Numbered from the stretch's first letter, positions 29,451-38,504 are shown. The stretch: 64,000 nucleotides of DNA from Mesorhizobium sp. J428 (GCF_024699925.1 NZ_JAJOMX010000001.1:930001-994000), one strand, 5' to 3'. The notes: generated from the letters alone by a model not told the origin. Translations and numbers: made by a program.

Positions 29451-30711
29451 CGAGAGCCACCCTCAGGTCGTTCACGTTCGTCCCCGTCGGCCCCGGCTGG
29501 AACAGGTCGCCGAGGGCATCGAAGGCGCCCCAGCTGTCGTTCGCGTTGAGCAGCGCCTTGGCGTCGAGGCCTCTCGCCCGCAGCCGTGCGACACTGGTCG
29601 AATCCGCGAAGGCGCCGGCGTTCTGTTCCGAACCGTCGATGCCGTCCGTGTCGGCCGCGAAGGCGTGGACGCCGTCGATCCCGTCGATGCCCAGCGCCAG
29701 CGACAGCAGGAACTCCCCGTTGCGGCCGCCGCGCCCGCCCTTTCCGCGCAGCGTCACCGTCGTCTCGCCGCCGGATAGGATCGCGACCGGCTTGTGGAAG
29801 GGCCGGTCCCTCGTCGCCACCTCGCGCGCGATCGCCGCGTGCACCTTCGCCACTTCGCGCGCCTCGCCTTCCATCGCGTCGGAGAGGATGACGGCCTCCA
29901 GCCCGGCCCGGCGCGCGACCTCGGCCGCCGCCTCCAGTGACCTGGCGGCGGATGCGATCACACGCACCTCGTTGCGGGCAAAGCGCGGATCGTCCGGCAG
30001 CGGCGCATCCGCTGCCGGCGTGTTCAGGTGTCGCACCACCGCGCCGGGCAGGTCCATGCGGTATGCCTCGACGATCGCCAGCGCGTCCGCGCGCGTCGAG
30101 GCGTCCGGCACGGTCGGGCCGGAGGAGACGAGCGAGGGCTGGTCGCCGGGAATGTCGGAGACAATCAGCGACACGACCTTCGCCGGGAAGGCGGCAGCCG
30201 CAAGCCGTCCGCCCTTGATCGCCGAGACGTGCTTGCGCACCGTGTTCATCGCCGAGATCGGCGCGCCGGAGGCGAGCAGCGCGCGGTTGACCGCGATCTC
30301 GTCTTCCAGCGTCAGCTCTCCGGCTGGACAGGGCAGCAGCGCGGAGCCGCCGCCGGAGATCAGCGCTACGACGAGGTCGTCCTCGCCGAGCCCCCTCACC
30401 GTCTCGAACAGCCGTGCGGCGCCCGCGAGCCCCGCCGCGTCCGGCACCGGATGCGCGGCTTCCAAAACCTCGATGCGCTCGCACGGCGTGGCATAGCCGT
30501 AGCGCGTGACCACCAGCCCTGACAGCGGCCCGTCCCAGGCGCGCTCGAAGGCACGCGCCATCTGCGCCGAGCCCTTGCCCGCCCCGATCACCACCGTCTG
30601 CCCCTTGGGCCTCGCCGGCAGAACGTCCCGCATGATCCGTTCCGGATCGGCCGCCGCGACCGCTGCCTCGAACATGCCGGTGAACAGGCGCTTGGCGTCG
30701 AACGCACTCAT
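29443..30711 (-). CDS. Glycerate 2-kinase, MOFRL type
   Basis: A 422-residue kinase of the GckA/TtuD family, which phosphorylates D-glycerate to 2-phosphoglycerate. VVIGAGKGSAQMARAFE, LISGGGSALLP, SGAPISAMNTVRKHVSAIKG and the C-terminal MOFRL domain (ILSGGETTVTLRGKGGRGGR, FAADTDGIDGSE) are all present. ATG 30711 follows GGAGG and overlaps the stop of the hydroxypyruvate isomerase gene (ATGA). Together they convert hydroxypyruvate/tartronate semialdehyde products of glyoxylate toward glycolysis; the reductase for that step may be elsewhere. Confidence 0.93.
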   Translation of the reverse strand: MSAFDAKRLFTGMFEAAVAAADPERIMRDVLPARPKGQTVVIGAGKGSAQMARAFERAWDGPLSGLVVTRYGYATPCERIEVLEAAHPVPDAAGLAGAARLFETVRGLGEDDLVVALISGGGSALLPCPAGELTLEDEIAVNRALLASGAPISAMNTVRKHVSAIKGGRLAAAAFPAKVVSLIVSDIPGDQPSLVSSGPTVPDASTRADALAIVEAYRMDLPGAVVRHLNTPAADAPLPDDPRFARNEVRVIASAARSLEAAAEVARRAGLEAVILSDAMEGEAREVAKVHAAIAREVATRDRPFHKPVAILSGGETTVTLRGKGGRGGRNGEFLLSLALGIDGIDGVHAFAADTDGIDGSEQNAGAFADSTSVARLRARGLDAKALLNANDSWGAFDALGDLFQPGPTGTNVNDLRVALVR

Positions 30712-31496
30712 TTTGAACCTCCGAGCCACGACCGCGCCCAGCCGAGGCCGCTTTCTGTTCCGGCGGCCGGAAAATACTCGCAGCCGACGAAGCCGGCATA
30801 GCCGGACGCGTCGAGCGCGGCGAAGGCCGCCTGCCAGTCCAGCACGCCGACATCCGGCTCGTGCCGCCCCGGCCAGCCGGCCACCTGCACGTGGCGGATG
30901 CGCTCGGCGTGTTTCAGATAGAGCGAGACGAGATCGTCGCCGACGAAGCGGCGGTGGTACAGGTCATACTGAATGAACAGGTTTTCCTCGCCCGCTTCGT
31001 CGATCGCCTCGGCAGCCATGTCGAGCCCGGTCAGGAAATAGCCCGGGAAGGATTCGCGGCTGATCGGCTCGATCAGCACCTCAACGCCTGCCGTGCCGGC
31101 AAACTGCGCCGCATAGCGCAGGTTCGCGACATAGGTCCGCCACTGACGATCCTGGTCCTCGCCTTCCGCGGCAAGCCCGCTCAGCACATGCAGCTTCGAG
31201 ACGCCGAGTTCGAGCGCATAGTCGATCGCAAGTGCTGCGCCGTCGCGGAACTCGTCCTCGCGCCCCGGCTGCGCTGCGAGCCCGCGGTCGCCTGCCTCCC
31301 AGTCGCCGGCCGGCATGTTGAACAGCACCGGCTGCAGGCCGGTGTCACTCAGCCGGTCGCGGATGTCGGCGACGCCGAACGCATAGGGAAACTGGAACTC
31401 GACCGCCGTGAACCCGGCCTTCGCCGCTCGCTCGAACCGGTCGAGGAACGGCGCGTCGGTGAACAGCGTCGAGAGATTTGCGGCGAGACGCGGCAC
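30708..31496 (-). CDS. hyi: Hydroxypyruvate isomerase
   Basis: A 262-residue TIM-barrel isomerase that interconverts hydroxypyruvate and tartronate semialdehyde. MPRLAANLSTLFTD, the glutamate in VEVLIEPISRESFPGYFL, and FVGCEYFPAAGTESGLGW are characteristic. The gene is coupled to glycerate kinase downstream (overlap) and begins two bases after the stop of the UPF0303 gene upstream, forming a three-gene operon for glyoxylate assimilation. Glyoxylate carboligase, the usual partner, is not in the window. Confidence 0.93.
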   Translation of the reverse strand: MPRLAANLSTLFTDAPFLDRFERAAKAGFTAVEFQFPYAFGVADIRDRLSDTGLQPVLFNMPAGDWEAGDRGLAAQPGREDEFRDGAALAIDYALELGVSKLHVLSGLAAEGEDQDRQWRTYVANLRYAAQFAGTAGVEVLIEPISRESFPGYFLTGLDMAAEAIDEAGEENLFIQYDLYHRRFVGDDLVSLYLKHAERIRHVQVAGWPGRHEPDVGVLDWQAAFAALDASGYAGFVGCEYFPAAGTESGLGWARSWLGGSK

Positions 31497-31498
31497 GT

Positions 31499-31996
31499 TC
31501 AGGCCGGTCCAAGGGCAAGAGCCGCGCTATCGCTCCCCAGAAGTTCGCAGAGTGCCGCGACCACGGTGTCGTGATCGTCGCGCGACGGCAGCCCCGAGAC
31601 CGCCACCGCCCCGATCACGCCAGCAGCGTGCACCCGGATCGGAAAGGCGCCGCCAGCGAATATGTAGTCCGTAGCCGGCAGGCCGTGATGCGCGGCGATG
31701 ACCTGATCCTTTCCGCCCTGCTCAAGAAACAGCCGATAGCTCGGTTTCAGGAAGTGGCGCACCGCATTGATCTTACGCCGCGCCCAATCCTGGTTCGAGG
31801 CCCGTGACCCCGGCATCGCGGCATAGAACAGCGGCCGGTCCCATAGCCGGATGTCGATATTGATCGGAAGTGCGTCGCGCAGCGCGCGCTGTCGAAGCGC
31901 CATGCCGAGGTCGAACGCGGCTGCCTCGTCGAATACGGAGAAGACCAGCACACGCTCCTGCTCGATGATCTTCGCGATGTCGTCGGCTGCGGGCAT
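31499..31996 (-). CDS. UPF0303 / heme-degrading-domain-like protein
   Basis: A 165-residue protein of the UPF0303 group (GlcG/HbpS-like fold). Family features are VFDEAAAFDLGMALRQRA, FYAAMPGSRASNQDWARRK and GGAFPIRVHAAGVIGAVAVSGLPSRDDH. The start is ATG 31996 after GGAGG. The molecular function is not settled; relatives with this fold bind heme or small ligands. It is the first gene of the hyi-glycerate kinase operon. GlcG-like proteins often go with glycolate/glyoxylate genes, which fits. Confidence 0.82.
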   Translation of the reverse strand: MPAADDIAKIIEQERVLVFSVFDEAAAFDLGMALRQRALRDALPINIDIRLWDRPLFYAAMPGSRASNQDWARRKINAVRHFLKPSYRLFLEQGGKDQVIAAHHGLPATDYIFAGGAFPIRVHAAGVIGAVAVSGLPSRDDHDTVVAALCELLGSDSAALALGPA

Positions 31997-32036
31997 GGAT
32001 CCTCCTGACCTCGCATCGCGCGATTGAAGCGGCCGG

Positions 32037-32336
32037 TCAAGCCGCGTCGAGCGTCTCGATCGCATCGATCTCCTCGCGCAGCGACGCTGCCTCGACGGCG
32101 AGATCGTAAGAGGTCTGCATGTTCAGCCAAAAGTTCGGCGTCGTGCCGAAGAGCTTTGCGAGCCTCAGCGCCGTATCAGGCGTGACCGGCGTGCGTTCCG
32201 CGACGAGGCGTTCGATCCGCGTGCGCGGCACATGCAGCCGCTTGGCGACCGAATAGGGCTTCAATCCGAGCGGTGCCAGGAATTCCTCGCGCAGGACTTC
32301 GCCAGGATGGATGGGCGGTGTGAACGAAAGGGCCAT
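32037..32336 (-). CDS. higA: HigA-type antitoxin (XRE family)
   Basis: A 99-residue helix-turn-helix antitoxin of the VapI/HigA group: PPIHPGEVLREEFLAPLGL, SVAKRLHVPRTRIERLV and AKLFGTTPNFWLNMQTSYDL are family-typical. ATG 32336 follows AGGAGCG. It lies 10 bases after the HigB toxin stop, the usual toxin-first order of higBA. It should repress its own promoter through the two operators at 32645-32700. Confidence 0.92.
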   Translation of the reverse strand: MALSFTPPIHPGEVLREEFLAPLGLKPYSVAKRLHVPRTRIERLVAERTPVTPDTALRLAKLFGTTPNFWLNMQTSYDLAVEAASLREEIDAIETLDAA

Positions 32337-32346
32337 GTCTGCGCTC

Positions 32347-32627
32347 CTAGTGATAGTCGACGATTTCGACATCGTCCGCGCCGCCGTCGTTCCATCGGAA
32401 GCAGATGCGGAACTGGTCGTTGATGCGGATCGAATGCTGGCCGGTTCGATCGCCTTTCAATGCTTCAAGCCGATTACCCGGCGGTATCTCAGATCGTCCA
32501 ACACCTCGGCATTGTCGATCATGAAGAGCTTGCGGCGAGCGACCTGCAGCAGATCAGGGGGAAACCCCTTTGGCGCTCTTCCGGCAACGATCGCCTCGAT
32601 CCGTTTGTCCCGAACCGACCTGATCAC
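32347..32627 (-). pseudogene. higB: HigB-type toxin (RelE superfamily), frameshifted
   Basis: A HigB mRNA interferase reading frame. It starts at GTG 32627 after GGAGGGGC (VIRSVRDKRIEAIVAGRAPK, then [16 protein letters not shown]). One base is missing near 32487-32489; adding it gives the expected continuation ([15 protein letters not shown], then [17 protein letters not shown] and VEIVDYH) and a 93-residue toxin, exactly the family length. As read, the frame ends early at the tga of the wrong frame, and the RNase core is lost. This could be true toxin loss with a retained antitoxin, or a sequencing error. Confidence 0.85.
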
Positions 32628-32644
32628 AATCGCCCCTCCACGAA

Positions 32645-32700
32645 CGTATCATATCAAGATACGGAATGTTCCGCAAGAGATCGTATCATCGCAAGATACG
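32645..32700 (-). promoter_or_regulatory. higBA promoter with two HigA operators
   Basis: Two identical-arm palindromes, CGTATC-N7-GATACG, lie at 32645-32663 and 32682-32700, 37 bases centre to centre. On the minus strand TTGCGG (32671-32676) and TATGAT (32648-32653) are spaced by 17 bases and form a good sigma-70 promoter; one operator covers the -10. This is the classic layout for antitoxin autorepression. Confidence 0.82.
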
Positions 32701-32710
32701 AAGTTGGCCG

Positions 32711-34014
32711 TCAAACCTCCTTCGCCGCCCGCCCCGCGATATAGACCTGCTTCACGGCACGATCGTCGCCGAGCGTCTGCAGCAGAAACAGTTCCTCCGA
32801 CAGCGTGCTCACCGTCTCCATGCGCAGCGCCATGCCGGGCGTGGCGCGGGCGTCCAGCACCACGAGGTCTGCGTCCGTGCCCGCCTCCAGCGTGCCGGCG
32901 CGGTCGGCGATCGACAGCGATTCCGCATTGCCGCGCGTCAGCTGCCAGAAGCTCCTGAGCGGATCGAGCTTCTCGCCGTTGAGCGCGATCACCTTGTAGG
33001 CCTCGTCCATCGTGCGCAGCATCGAATAGTTGGTGCCGCCGCCGACATCCGTCGCCGTCGCGATCCTCAGCGGCTTCGCCCGCCGCCGGTAGCGCTGGTA
33101 ATCGAACAGGCCCGAGCCGAGGAACAGGTTCGAGGTCGGGCAGAACACCGCCACCGATCCGGCCTCAGACATTGCATCCGCCTCGCGCTCCGACAAATGG
33201 ATGCAGTGCCCGAGCAGCGTCTTCGAACCGAGCAGCCCGTAGCGGGCATAGACGTCGGTATAGTCCTGCGTCTCCGGGTAGAGTTCCTCCGTCCAGCGGA
33301 TCTCGGCATGGTTCTCGGAGAGATGCGTCTGGATGTGGCAGTCCGGATGCTCGCGCGCCAGCGCCTGCGCCATCTCCATCTGTTCGGGCGTCGAGGTGAT
33401 CGCGAAGCGTGGCGTGATCGCGTAGAGCTGACGGCCCTTGCCGTGCCATTCGGCGATCAGCGCCTTGGTGTCGTCGTAGCCGGACTGCGGCGTGTCGAGC
33501 ACGGCGTCGGGCGCGTGCCGGTCCATCATCACCTTGCCGGCGATGTTGAGCATGTTGCGCGAATGGCTCTCCTCGAAGAAAGCCTCCGCGCTTGCCTTGT
33601 GCACCGAGCAGTAGGCCGCGACCGTCGTCGTGCCCTGCCGCACCATCTCGTCGAGAAACAGCCGCGCGATGCGCCGGGCATGCTGCGCATCGGCAAACTT
33701 CGATTCCTCCGGAAACGTATAGGTGTTCAGCCAGTCCAGCAGCTCCGCGCCGTAAGAGGCGATGATCTGCATCTGCGGCACGTGCACATGGCCGTCGATG
33801 AAGCCGGGCAGGATCAGGTGCGGCCGGTGGTCGACGGTCTCGACTTCTAGACCCGCCTGCGCCTTCACTGCATCATAGGCCCCGCTCGCGACGATCTTCC
33901 CCTCGCGCACCAGCACCGCGCCGTCCTCGTCATAGGCATAGGCCGCATGATCGTCCGCCGCCTTGGGGGCGCGGAGGAAGGAGAGCGTGCGGCCGCGGAT
34001 GAGCAGGGAGGTCT
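32711..34014 (-). CDS. guaD: Guanine deaminase
   Basis: An amidohydrolase that converts guanine to xanthine. Zinc-site motifs are visible: FIDGHVHVPQ, THLSENHAEI, GHCIHLSE and TATDVGGGTNYSM. The homologous N-terminus extends to about 34012 (TSLLIRGRTLSFLRAPK), but that stretch has no normal start codon and is preceded by an in-frame TAG at 34013-34015. One missing T there would restore ATG-ACC-TCC. As read, the first standard start is GTG 33916, giving 401 residues without the N-terminal beta segment. First enzyme of the purine cluster, next to urate hydroxylase. Confidence 0.92.
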
Positions 34015-34033
34015 ACACGCGCAACGCTCGAAA

Positions 34034-35251
34034 TCACTTCCCCGCCCCCTCGAACCACGCCGTCAGCAGCGCACGCTCTTCCGGCGTCACTTCGGTCACA
34101 TTGCCAGGCGGCATGGCGTGGCTGCGGCCAGCCTGGAGGTAGATTTCCCTGGCGTGCTCGGCGATGTCGGCGTCGTTGTCGAGGATCACGCCCTTCGGTG
34201 CGCGGTAGAGCCCGTCCCAGGCAGGCTCGGCCGTGTGGCACATCGAGCAGCGGCTGATCACGGTGTCCTTCACGGCCGGGAAATGCGCCGAGGCGATGAA
34301 GGTTTCGGCAGCAGCCGACACCTTCTTCTCGCCCGTCAGCACCGCTGGCACGGTCGACAGCCACATGATGATGATGAACAGGATGGCAGACGCCGCCCAG
34401 GTCCAGTGCGGATTGCCCTTCCGCGCATGCACCGTGTTGAAATAGTGCCGGATCAGCACGCCGATGATGAAGATGATGGAGGCGATGACCCAGTTGAACT
34501 CGGTCGCAAACGCGAGCGGGTAGTGGTTGGAGAGCATCAGGAAGATGACGGGCAGCGTCAGGTAGTTGTTGTGCAGCGACCGGGTCTTGGCGATCTTGCC
34601 GTATTTCGGATCGGGCTTGCGGCCCGCGATCAGGTCGGCCACCACGATCTTCTGGTTGGGGATGATCACCAGCGCGACGTTGGCCGACATCACCGTCGCG
34701 GTGATGGCGCCAAGATGCAGGAAGGCGGCGCGGCCGGTGAAGAGCTGCGTGTAGCCCCACGCCATCGCCACCAGGAACACGTAGAGCACCAGCATGAGCG
34801 CCGTGTCGTTGTTGCCGAGCGGCGATTTGCAGAGCTGGTCGTAGAACAGCCAGGCCAGCGCCAGCGAGGCGAGCGAGATGAGGATCGCGACCGTCGGCGA
34901 CACGTCGAGCACGTTGCGGTCGATCAGGAACAGGTCGGCGCCGGCATAATAGACCACGCAGAGCATGGCGAAGCCCGACAGCCAGGTGGCGTAGCTCTCC
35001 CATTTGAACCAGGTTAGGTGCTCCGGCATCTCGGCCGGCGCGACCAGGTATTTCTGGATGTGGTAGAAGCCGCCGCCATGGACCTGCCACTCCTCGCCAT
35101 GTGCGCCCGCCGGCAGGCCGGGGCGCTGGCGCAGCCCGAGGTCCAGCGCGATGAAATAGAAGGACGAGCCGATCCAGGCGATGGCGGTGATGACGTGCAG
35201 CCAGCGCACGGCGAAGGAGAGCCAGTCCCAGAAAAGCGCGAGGTCCTGCAT
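34034..35251 (-). CDS. puuD: Urate hydroxylase PuuD with C-terminal cytochrome c domain
   Basis: A 405-residue inner-membrane protein with eight or so hydrophobic segments (first: DWLSFAVRWLHVITAIAWIG) and a C-terminal soluble domain carrying a heme-c motif, CSMCH, plus a distal Met in SHAMPPGN. This is the PuuD type of urate oxidase, which hydroxylates urate to 5-hydroxyisourate with electrons passed through the cytochrome domain. ATG 35251 is chosen because MQDLALFWDW matches family starts. Between guaD and a divergent LysR gene. UraH, encoded nearby, would take the product. Confidence 0.93.
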   Translation of the reverse strand: MQDLALFWDWLSFAVRWLHVITAIAWIGSSFYFIALDLGLRQRPGLPAGAHGEEWQVHGGGFYHIQKYLVAPAEMPEHLTWFKWESYATWLSGFAMLCVVYYAGADLFLIDRNVLDVSPTVAILISLASLALAWLFYDQLCKSPLGNNDTALMLVLYVFLVAMAWGYTQLFTGRAAFLHLGAITATVMSANVALVIIPNQKIVVADLIAGRKPDPKYGKIAKTRSLHNNYLTLPVIFLMLSNHYPLAFATEFNWVIASIIFIIGVLIRHYFNTVHARKGNPHWTWAASAILFIIIMWLSTVPAVLTGEKKVSAAAETFIASAHFPAVKDTVISRCSMCHTAEPAWDGLYRAPKGVILDNDADIAEHAREIYLQAGRSHAMPPGNVTEVTPEERALLTAWFEGAGK

Positions 35252-35390
35252 CGATCCGCCCCGTTTCGTCAGCCGGTTCACTGTAATTGCTGCGCTGCGA
35301 AGCGAAAGGGCCGGTGCGCCCGATGACTTTCAAAAAAATCTGGATAATCGACCCGCGATTGCCTAGGAAAGATGCAAAGCGGGGCAATTC

Positions 35391-36311
35391 ATGGCCTATC
35401 TCGACAACATCGCCGTCTTCGTCCGCGTCGTGGAACTGGAGAACCTCTCGGCCGCCGGCCGCGACATGCGCATCTCGCCCGCGGTGGCGTCGAACCGCAT
35501 CAAGGAGCTGGAAAAATATCTCGGCGTGCGGCTGTTCAACCGCACCACCCGCCAGCTCACCCCCACCGAACACGGCCGCGTGTTCTACGACGGCGCCAAG
35601 CGCGTGCTCGAGGCCGTCACCGAGGCCGAGGCCGCCGTCAGCGCCCTGTCGGGCCGGCCGCGCGGTACTATCCGCGTCACCGCGCCGCTCGGCCTTGGCC
35701 GCCGGCTCATCGCCTCCGGCATTCCCGAGTTCCGCCGCCGCTATCCCGAGATCGAAGTGAGGCTGCGGCTCTCGGACCACGACGTCGACATCATGAAGGA
35801 AGGCATCGACGTCGCCTTCAAGCTGGGCACGCTGGAGGATTCGAGCCTGAAGATGCGCGGCATCATGGAGTGCGAGCGCGTTCTGGTCGCTGCCCCCTCC
35901 TATCTGGAGGAACGCGGCGAGCCCAAGGCGCCCGACGAACTGGTCGATGCCGGCCACGACTGCCTGATGCTGCGCTATCCCGGCATCCGCGAGCATTTCT
36001 GGACGCTGAAGACGGCGTCGGGCTACCGCAAGTTCGATGTGCGCGGTCCCTACGATTCCGACGACGGCGACGTGCTCACCGGTTGGGCGCTCGCCGGCCA
36101 CGGCATCGTCAACAAGCCGCGCTTCGAGGTCGAGCCGTTCCTGCGCGACTGGCGGCTGAAGATCATCTTGCCTGACAATGCCCCTCCGCCGGTGCAGCTC
36201 GCCGCGGTCTATCCGCACCGCAATTTCCAGGACCAGAAGATCCGCCTGCTGCTCGACTTCATGGCCGAGCGCTGCCAGCGCCTGATCCGAGAGATCCTGA
36301 AAGGCAGCTGA
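35391..36311 (+). CDS. LysR family transcriptional regulator of purine cluster (likely)
   Basis: A 306-residue LysR regulator. The N-terminal winged helix is AYLDNIAVFVRVVELENLSA and RISPAVASNRIKELEKYLGV, followed by the effector-binding domain (PRGTIRVTAPLGLGRRLIA). It is divergent from puuD with 139 bases between starts. The gap holds GACTTTCAAAA, which is repeated exactly in the uraH/puuE divergent gap. A role as activator of urate breakdown genes is inferred from position. Confidence 0.9.
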   Translation: MAYLDNIAVFVRVVELENLSAAGRDMRISPAVASNRIKELEKYLGVRLFNRTTRQLTPTEHGRVFYDGAKRVLEAVTEAEAAVSALSGRPRGTIRVTAPLGLGRRLIASGIPEFRRRYPEIEVRLRLSDHDVDIMKEGIDVAFKLGTLEDSSLKMRGIMECERVLVAAPSYLEERGEPKAPDELVDAGHDCLMLRYPGIREHFWTLKTASGYRKFDVRGPYDSDDGDVLTGWALAGHGIVNKPRFEVEPFLRDWRLKIILPDNAPPPVQLAAVYPHRNFQDQKIRLLLDFMAERCQRLIREILKGS

Positions 36312-36315
36312 CACG

Positions 36316-36340
36316 AAAAAGGCCGCCGCGGCGGCCTTTT
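36316..36340. terminator. Bidirectional terminator after the LysR gene
   Basis: A-run, then GGCCGCCGCGGCGGCC (perfect self-complementary stem), then TTTT. It lies between the convergent LysR and membrane-protein genes and should stop transcription from both sides. Confidence 0.9.
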
Positions 36341-36359
36341 CCAGTTCCGTGCAAATCGC

Positions 36360-37253
36360 CTACCAGGGACGATACCAGCCCTCGACGACGGTCTGCTTGT
36401 CGCGATGGTTGCCGCCCATCGTCGCCGCGCCGTAGGACACGGCCGCACCAACCAGCAGCGAAGCGGCCGCCAGGAAGGCCGCCACGAGCGAGGCTCTCCT
36501 TGCCTGCTCGGCCGTCTCGCGCGCCTGGGCCTCGATCTCCCTCGCCTGCGCCACGGCCTGATCGATGCGCTGGCCGGCTTCTTCGGGCGAAATCCCGGCC
36601 CGCGCGGCGACCACCGAGGCAAGATAGTCGCGGTCGGCCGGATCGATCGTATCGCCGGTCGCGGCCGAGACGAGGATGCGGCCGACTGCCGCCCGGTCCG
36701 CATCGGACAGCGGTGCGGCATCCGGACGGCCGCGCAGGGTGCGATCGATGAGCAGGTCGGACGAATCGACGCTGTCGGCCACCGCAGCCGCGGTGTTGCC
36801 GGCCGCCGACGCCACAGCACCTGCGGTCTGCCCGGCGACATTGGCGGCGCCCATCAACCCGGAATAGGCGATCGCGCCCGCCACCAGCGTACCGAGCGCC
36901 CAGGTGACGAGGCCGTTCGAGCCGTCGCGGACGTCCGACTCATATTCGCTCGCATCGCCGATGCGCCGGCGCATGCGCCCGGTCAGATAGCCGCCGGCGA
37001 AGGAGGCGATCACCTGCACCCACAGGATCCAGAGACCGCCGACGACGGCGATCCAGAACAGCGACGCCGACTGACCTTCGCGCGCCGACGTCATCGACAG
37101 GCCGATCGCCGATCCGAAAGTGAGAAGAACCAGCGAGAGGGCGCTGGCGAGGACGACGCCGGCAAGGATCGCCGGCCAGTCGACATAGGATGTGCCGTCC
37201 GCCGGTCCTGTTTCCGAGACCACGACGGTGGCGGGGGCTTCGCTGATGGACAT
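36360..37253 (-). CDS. Membrane protein of unknown function
   Basis: A 297-residue protein with hydrophobic segments near residues 28-52, 65-90, 115-140 and 255-280 (ILAGVVLASALSLVLLTFGS, LFWIAVVGGLWILWVQVIAS, VTWALGTLVAGAIAYSG). Between the third and fourth is a soluble stretch rich in Ala and Asp, with a helical AQAREIEAQARETAEQARR segment. It resembles a rhizobial envelope protein of unknown role. A 24-residue membrane peptide gene lies just upstream in the same orientation. Confidence 0.75.
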   Translation of the reverse strand: MSISEAPATVVVSETGPADGTSYVDWPAILAGVVLASALSLVLLTFGSAIGLSMTSAREGQSASLFWIAVVGGLWILWVQVIASFAGGYLTGRMRRRIGDASEYESDVRDGSNGLVTWALGTLVAGAIAYSGLMGAANVAGQTAGAVASAAGNTAAAVADSVDSSDLLIDRTLRGRPDAAPLSDADRAAVGRILVSAATGDTIDPADRDYLASVVAARAGISPEEAGQRIDQAVAQAREIEAQARETAEQARRASLVAAFLAAASLLVGAAVSYGAATMGGNHRDKQTVVEGWYRPW

Positions 37254-37275
37254 GTCTTGTCTCCTGTTCTCGAGT

Positions 37276-37350
37276 TCAGCGCAGGCCGAGTGCGGACAGG
37301 ATGAACAGGATCACGACCACGAGGCCGACCAGATAGATGATGCCGTGCAT
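37276..37350 (-). CDS. 24-residue single-span membrane peptide
   Basis: A short reading frame starting at ATG 37350 after GGAGGGCCCAAC, a strong and well-spaced ribosome binding site. The product begins MHGIIYLVGLVVVILFILSA and ends LGLR; it is almost entirely one transmembrane helix. It lies 22 bases upstream of the 297-residue membrane protein, so the two may be co-expressed and interact. Such small peptides are often skipped by gene finders. Confidence 0.65.
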   Translation of the reverse strand: MHGIIYLVGLVVVILFILSALGLR

Positions 37351-37451
37351 GTTGGGCCCTCCAGTTGATTGCGGAGGAGTAACAATCGTGTGCTGACAAG
37401 GTTCCGCCACATTCGCGACATGCCCTGCGGCAGTCCCGCTCTCGGCCAAGG

Positions 37452-38306
37452 CTATGCCGCTGAGTTCCTGCTCAGCGCGGTCATGATCTCCGCGGCGGCC
37501 AGCGCGGCGATCACCGCCGGCCGCTTGTCGCGCACGCTGTCGCCGCCGATCGGGCAGACGAGGCGCGACAGGGCCGCCTCGTCGCCGCCGGCTTCCTTCA
37601 GATACCAGCTCCGGAACGTGGCGCGCTTGGTCTTCGAGCCGATCATGCCGACATAGGCCGCGTCGTCGCGCTTCAGCGCCTCGGCGACGATCAGGAAATC
37701 GAGCGCGTGGTCGTGCGTCAGCACCACGAAGGCGCTGCCGGGCCGCGCATCGCGCACCGCCTCTTCCGGCATCGGCGTCAAGAGCGTGTCGACGGCCGGC
37801 GGCATCCCGTCCAGCGCCTCGGCGCGGACGTCTGCGACAATCACCTTCACCGGCAATAGCGCGAAGGCCGCCGCGAGCGCATGGCCGACATGTCCGCCGC
37901 CGAAGAGCAAAATTCGCGGCAGCTTCGCCTCTTCGGCTTCCGCCTGCCGCAACAGCTCCGCGCGAATCCTGTCGTCCGCAACGCGGACCGACAGCTCGAC
38001 CCGCCCGCCGCAGCACTGTCCGATCTCCGGCCCGAGAGGGATCGAGAGGCGCTCTCTCGTCTCCCCGCCCGCAGGGCGAAGCTGCTCGAAGGGCGGAGCG
38101 ACGCCGGCCAGCATCTCCCGCGCGCGGTCGATCGCCATGAATTCGAGCTGGCCGCCGCCGATGGTCTCGAACGTCGCGTCCGGCGAGACCAGCATCCACG
38201 CCCCCTTCTCCCGCGGAGTGGAGCCCAGCGCTTCGACCACCTCGACCAGCGCGGCCTGCGGATGCGCGTCGAGGAAACGGGCGAGAGTGGCACGGGAGGC
38301 GGTCAT
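37452..38306 (-). CDS. xdhC: Xanthine dehydrogenase accessory protein XdhC
   Basis: A 284-residue maturation factor that inserts sulfurated molybdenum cofactor into xanthine dehydrogenase. VVEALGSTPREKGAWMLVS, GPEIGQCCGGRVELS (Mo-cofactor binding) and the Rossmann part ILLFGGGHVGHALAAAF are diagnostic. It follows xdhB on the same strand with a family A palindrome in the gap, so expression relative to xdhAB may be modulated by that element. Confidence 0.93.
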   Translation of the reverse strand: MTASRATLARFLDAHPQAALVEVVEALGSTPREKGAWMLVSPDATFETIGGGQLEFMAIDRAREMLAGVAPPFEQLRPAGGETRERLSIPLGPEIGQCCGGRVELSVRVADDRIRAELLRQAEAEEAKLPRILLFGGGHVGHALAAAFALLPVKVIVADVRAEALDGMPPAVDTLLTPMPEEAVRDARPGSAFVVLTHDHALDFLIVAEALKRDDAAYVGMIGSKTKRATFRSWYLKEAGGDEAALSRLVCPIGGDSVRDKRPAVIAALAAAEIMTALSRNSAA

Positions 38307-38351
38307 CGGCGGAACCGGTCGAATTGCCGGAGGCCATTGCGCCCCGTCACG

Positions 38352-38504
38352 CCCCCCTCTGGCCTGCCGGCCATCTCCCCCTCAAGGGGGGAGACTTGCT
38401 GTCGCGACTGCTTTCGCCAACCTCCAACGTTCGGATAGGGGCGCCGACACGGAAACTGCCGATCTCCCCCTTGAGGGGGAGATGGCCGGCAGGCCAGAGG
38501 GGGG
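38352..38504. repeat. Family A intergenic palindrome, copy 2
   Basis: Same length (153 bases) and same terminal arms as copy 1, starting CCCCCCTCTGGCCTGCCGGC. It separates xdhB from xdhC, which are co-directional, so it lies inside an operon and would form a long RNA hairpin in the transcript. Confidence 0.92.

Noticed and set aside
33930..36314. A 794-residue open frame on the minus strand crossing puuD and the LysR gene
   Set aside because: It covers two real genes on opposite strands in a different frame and has no domain of its own.
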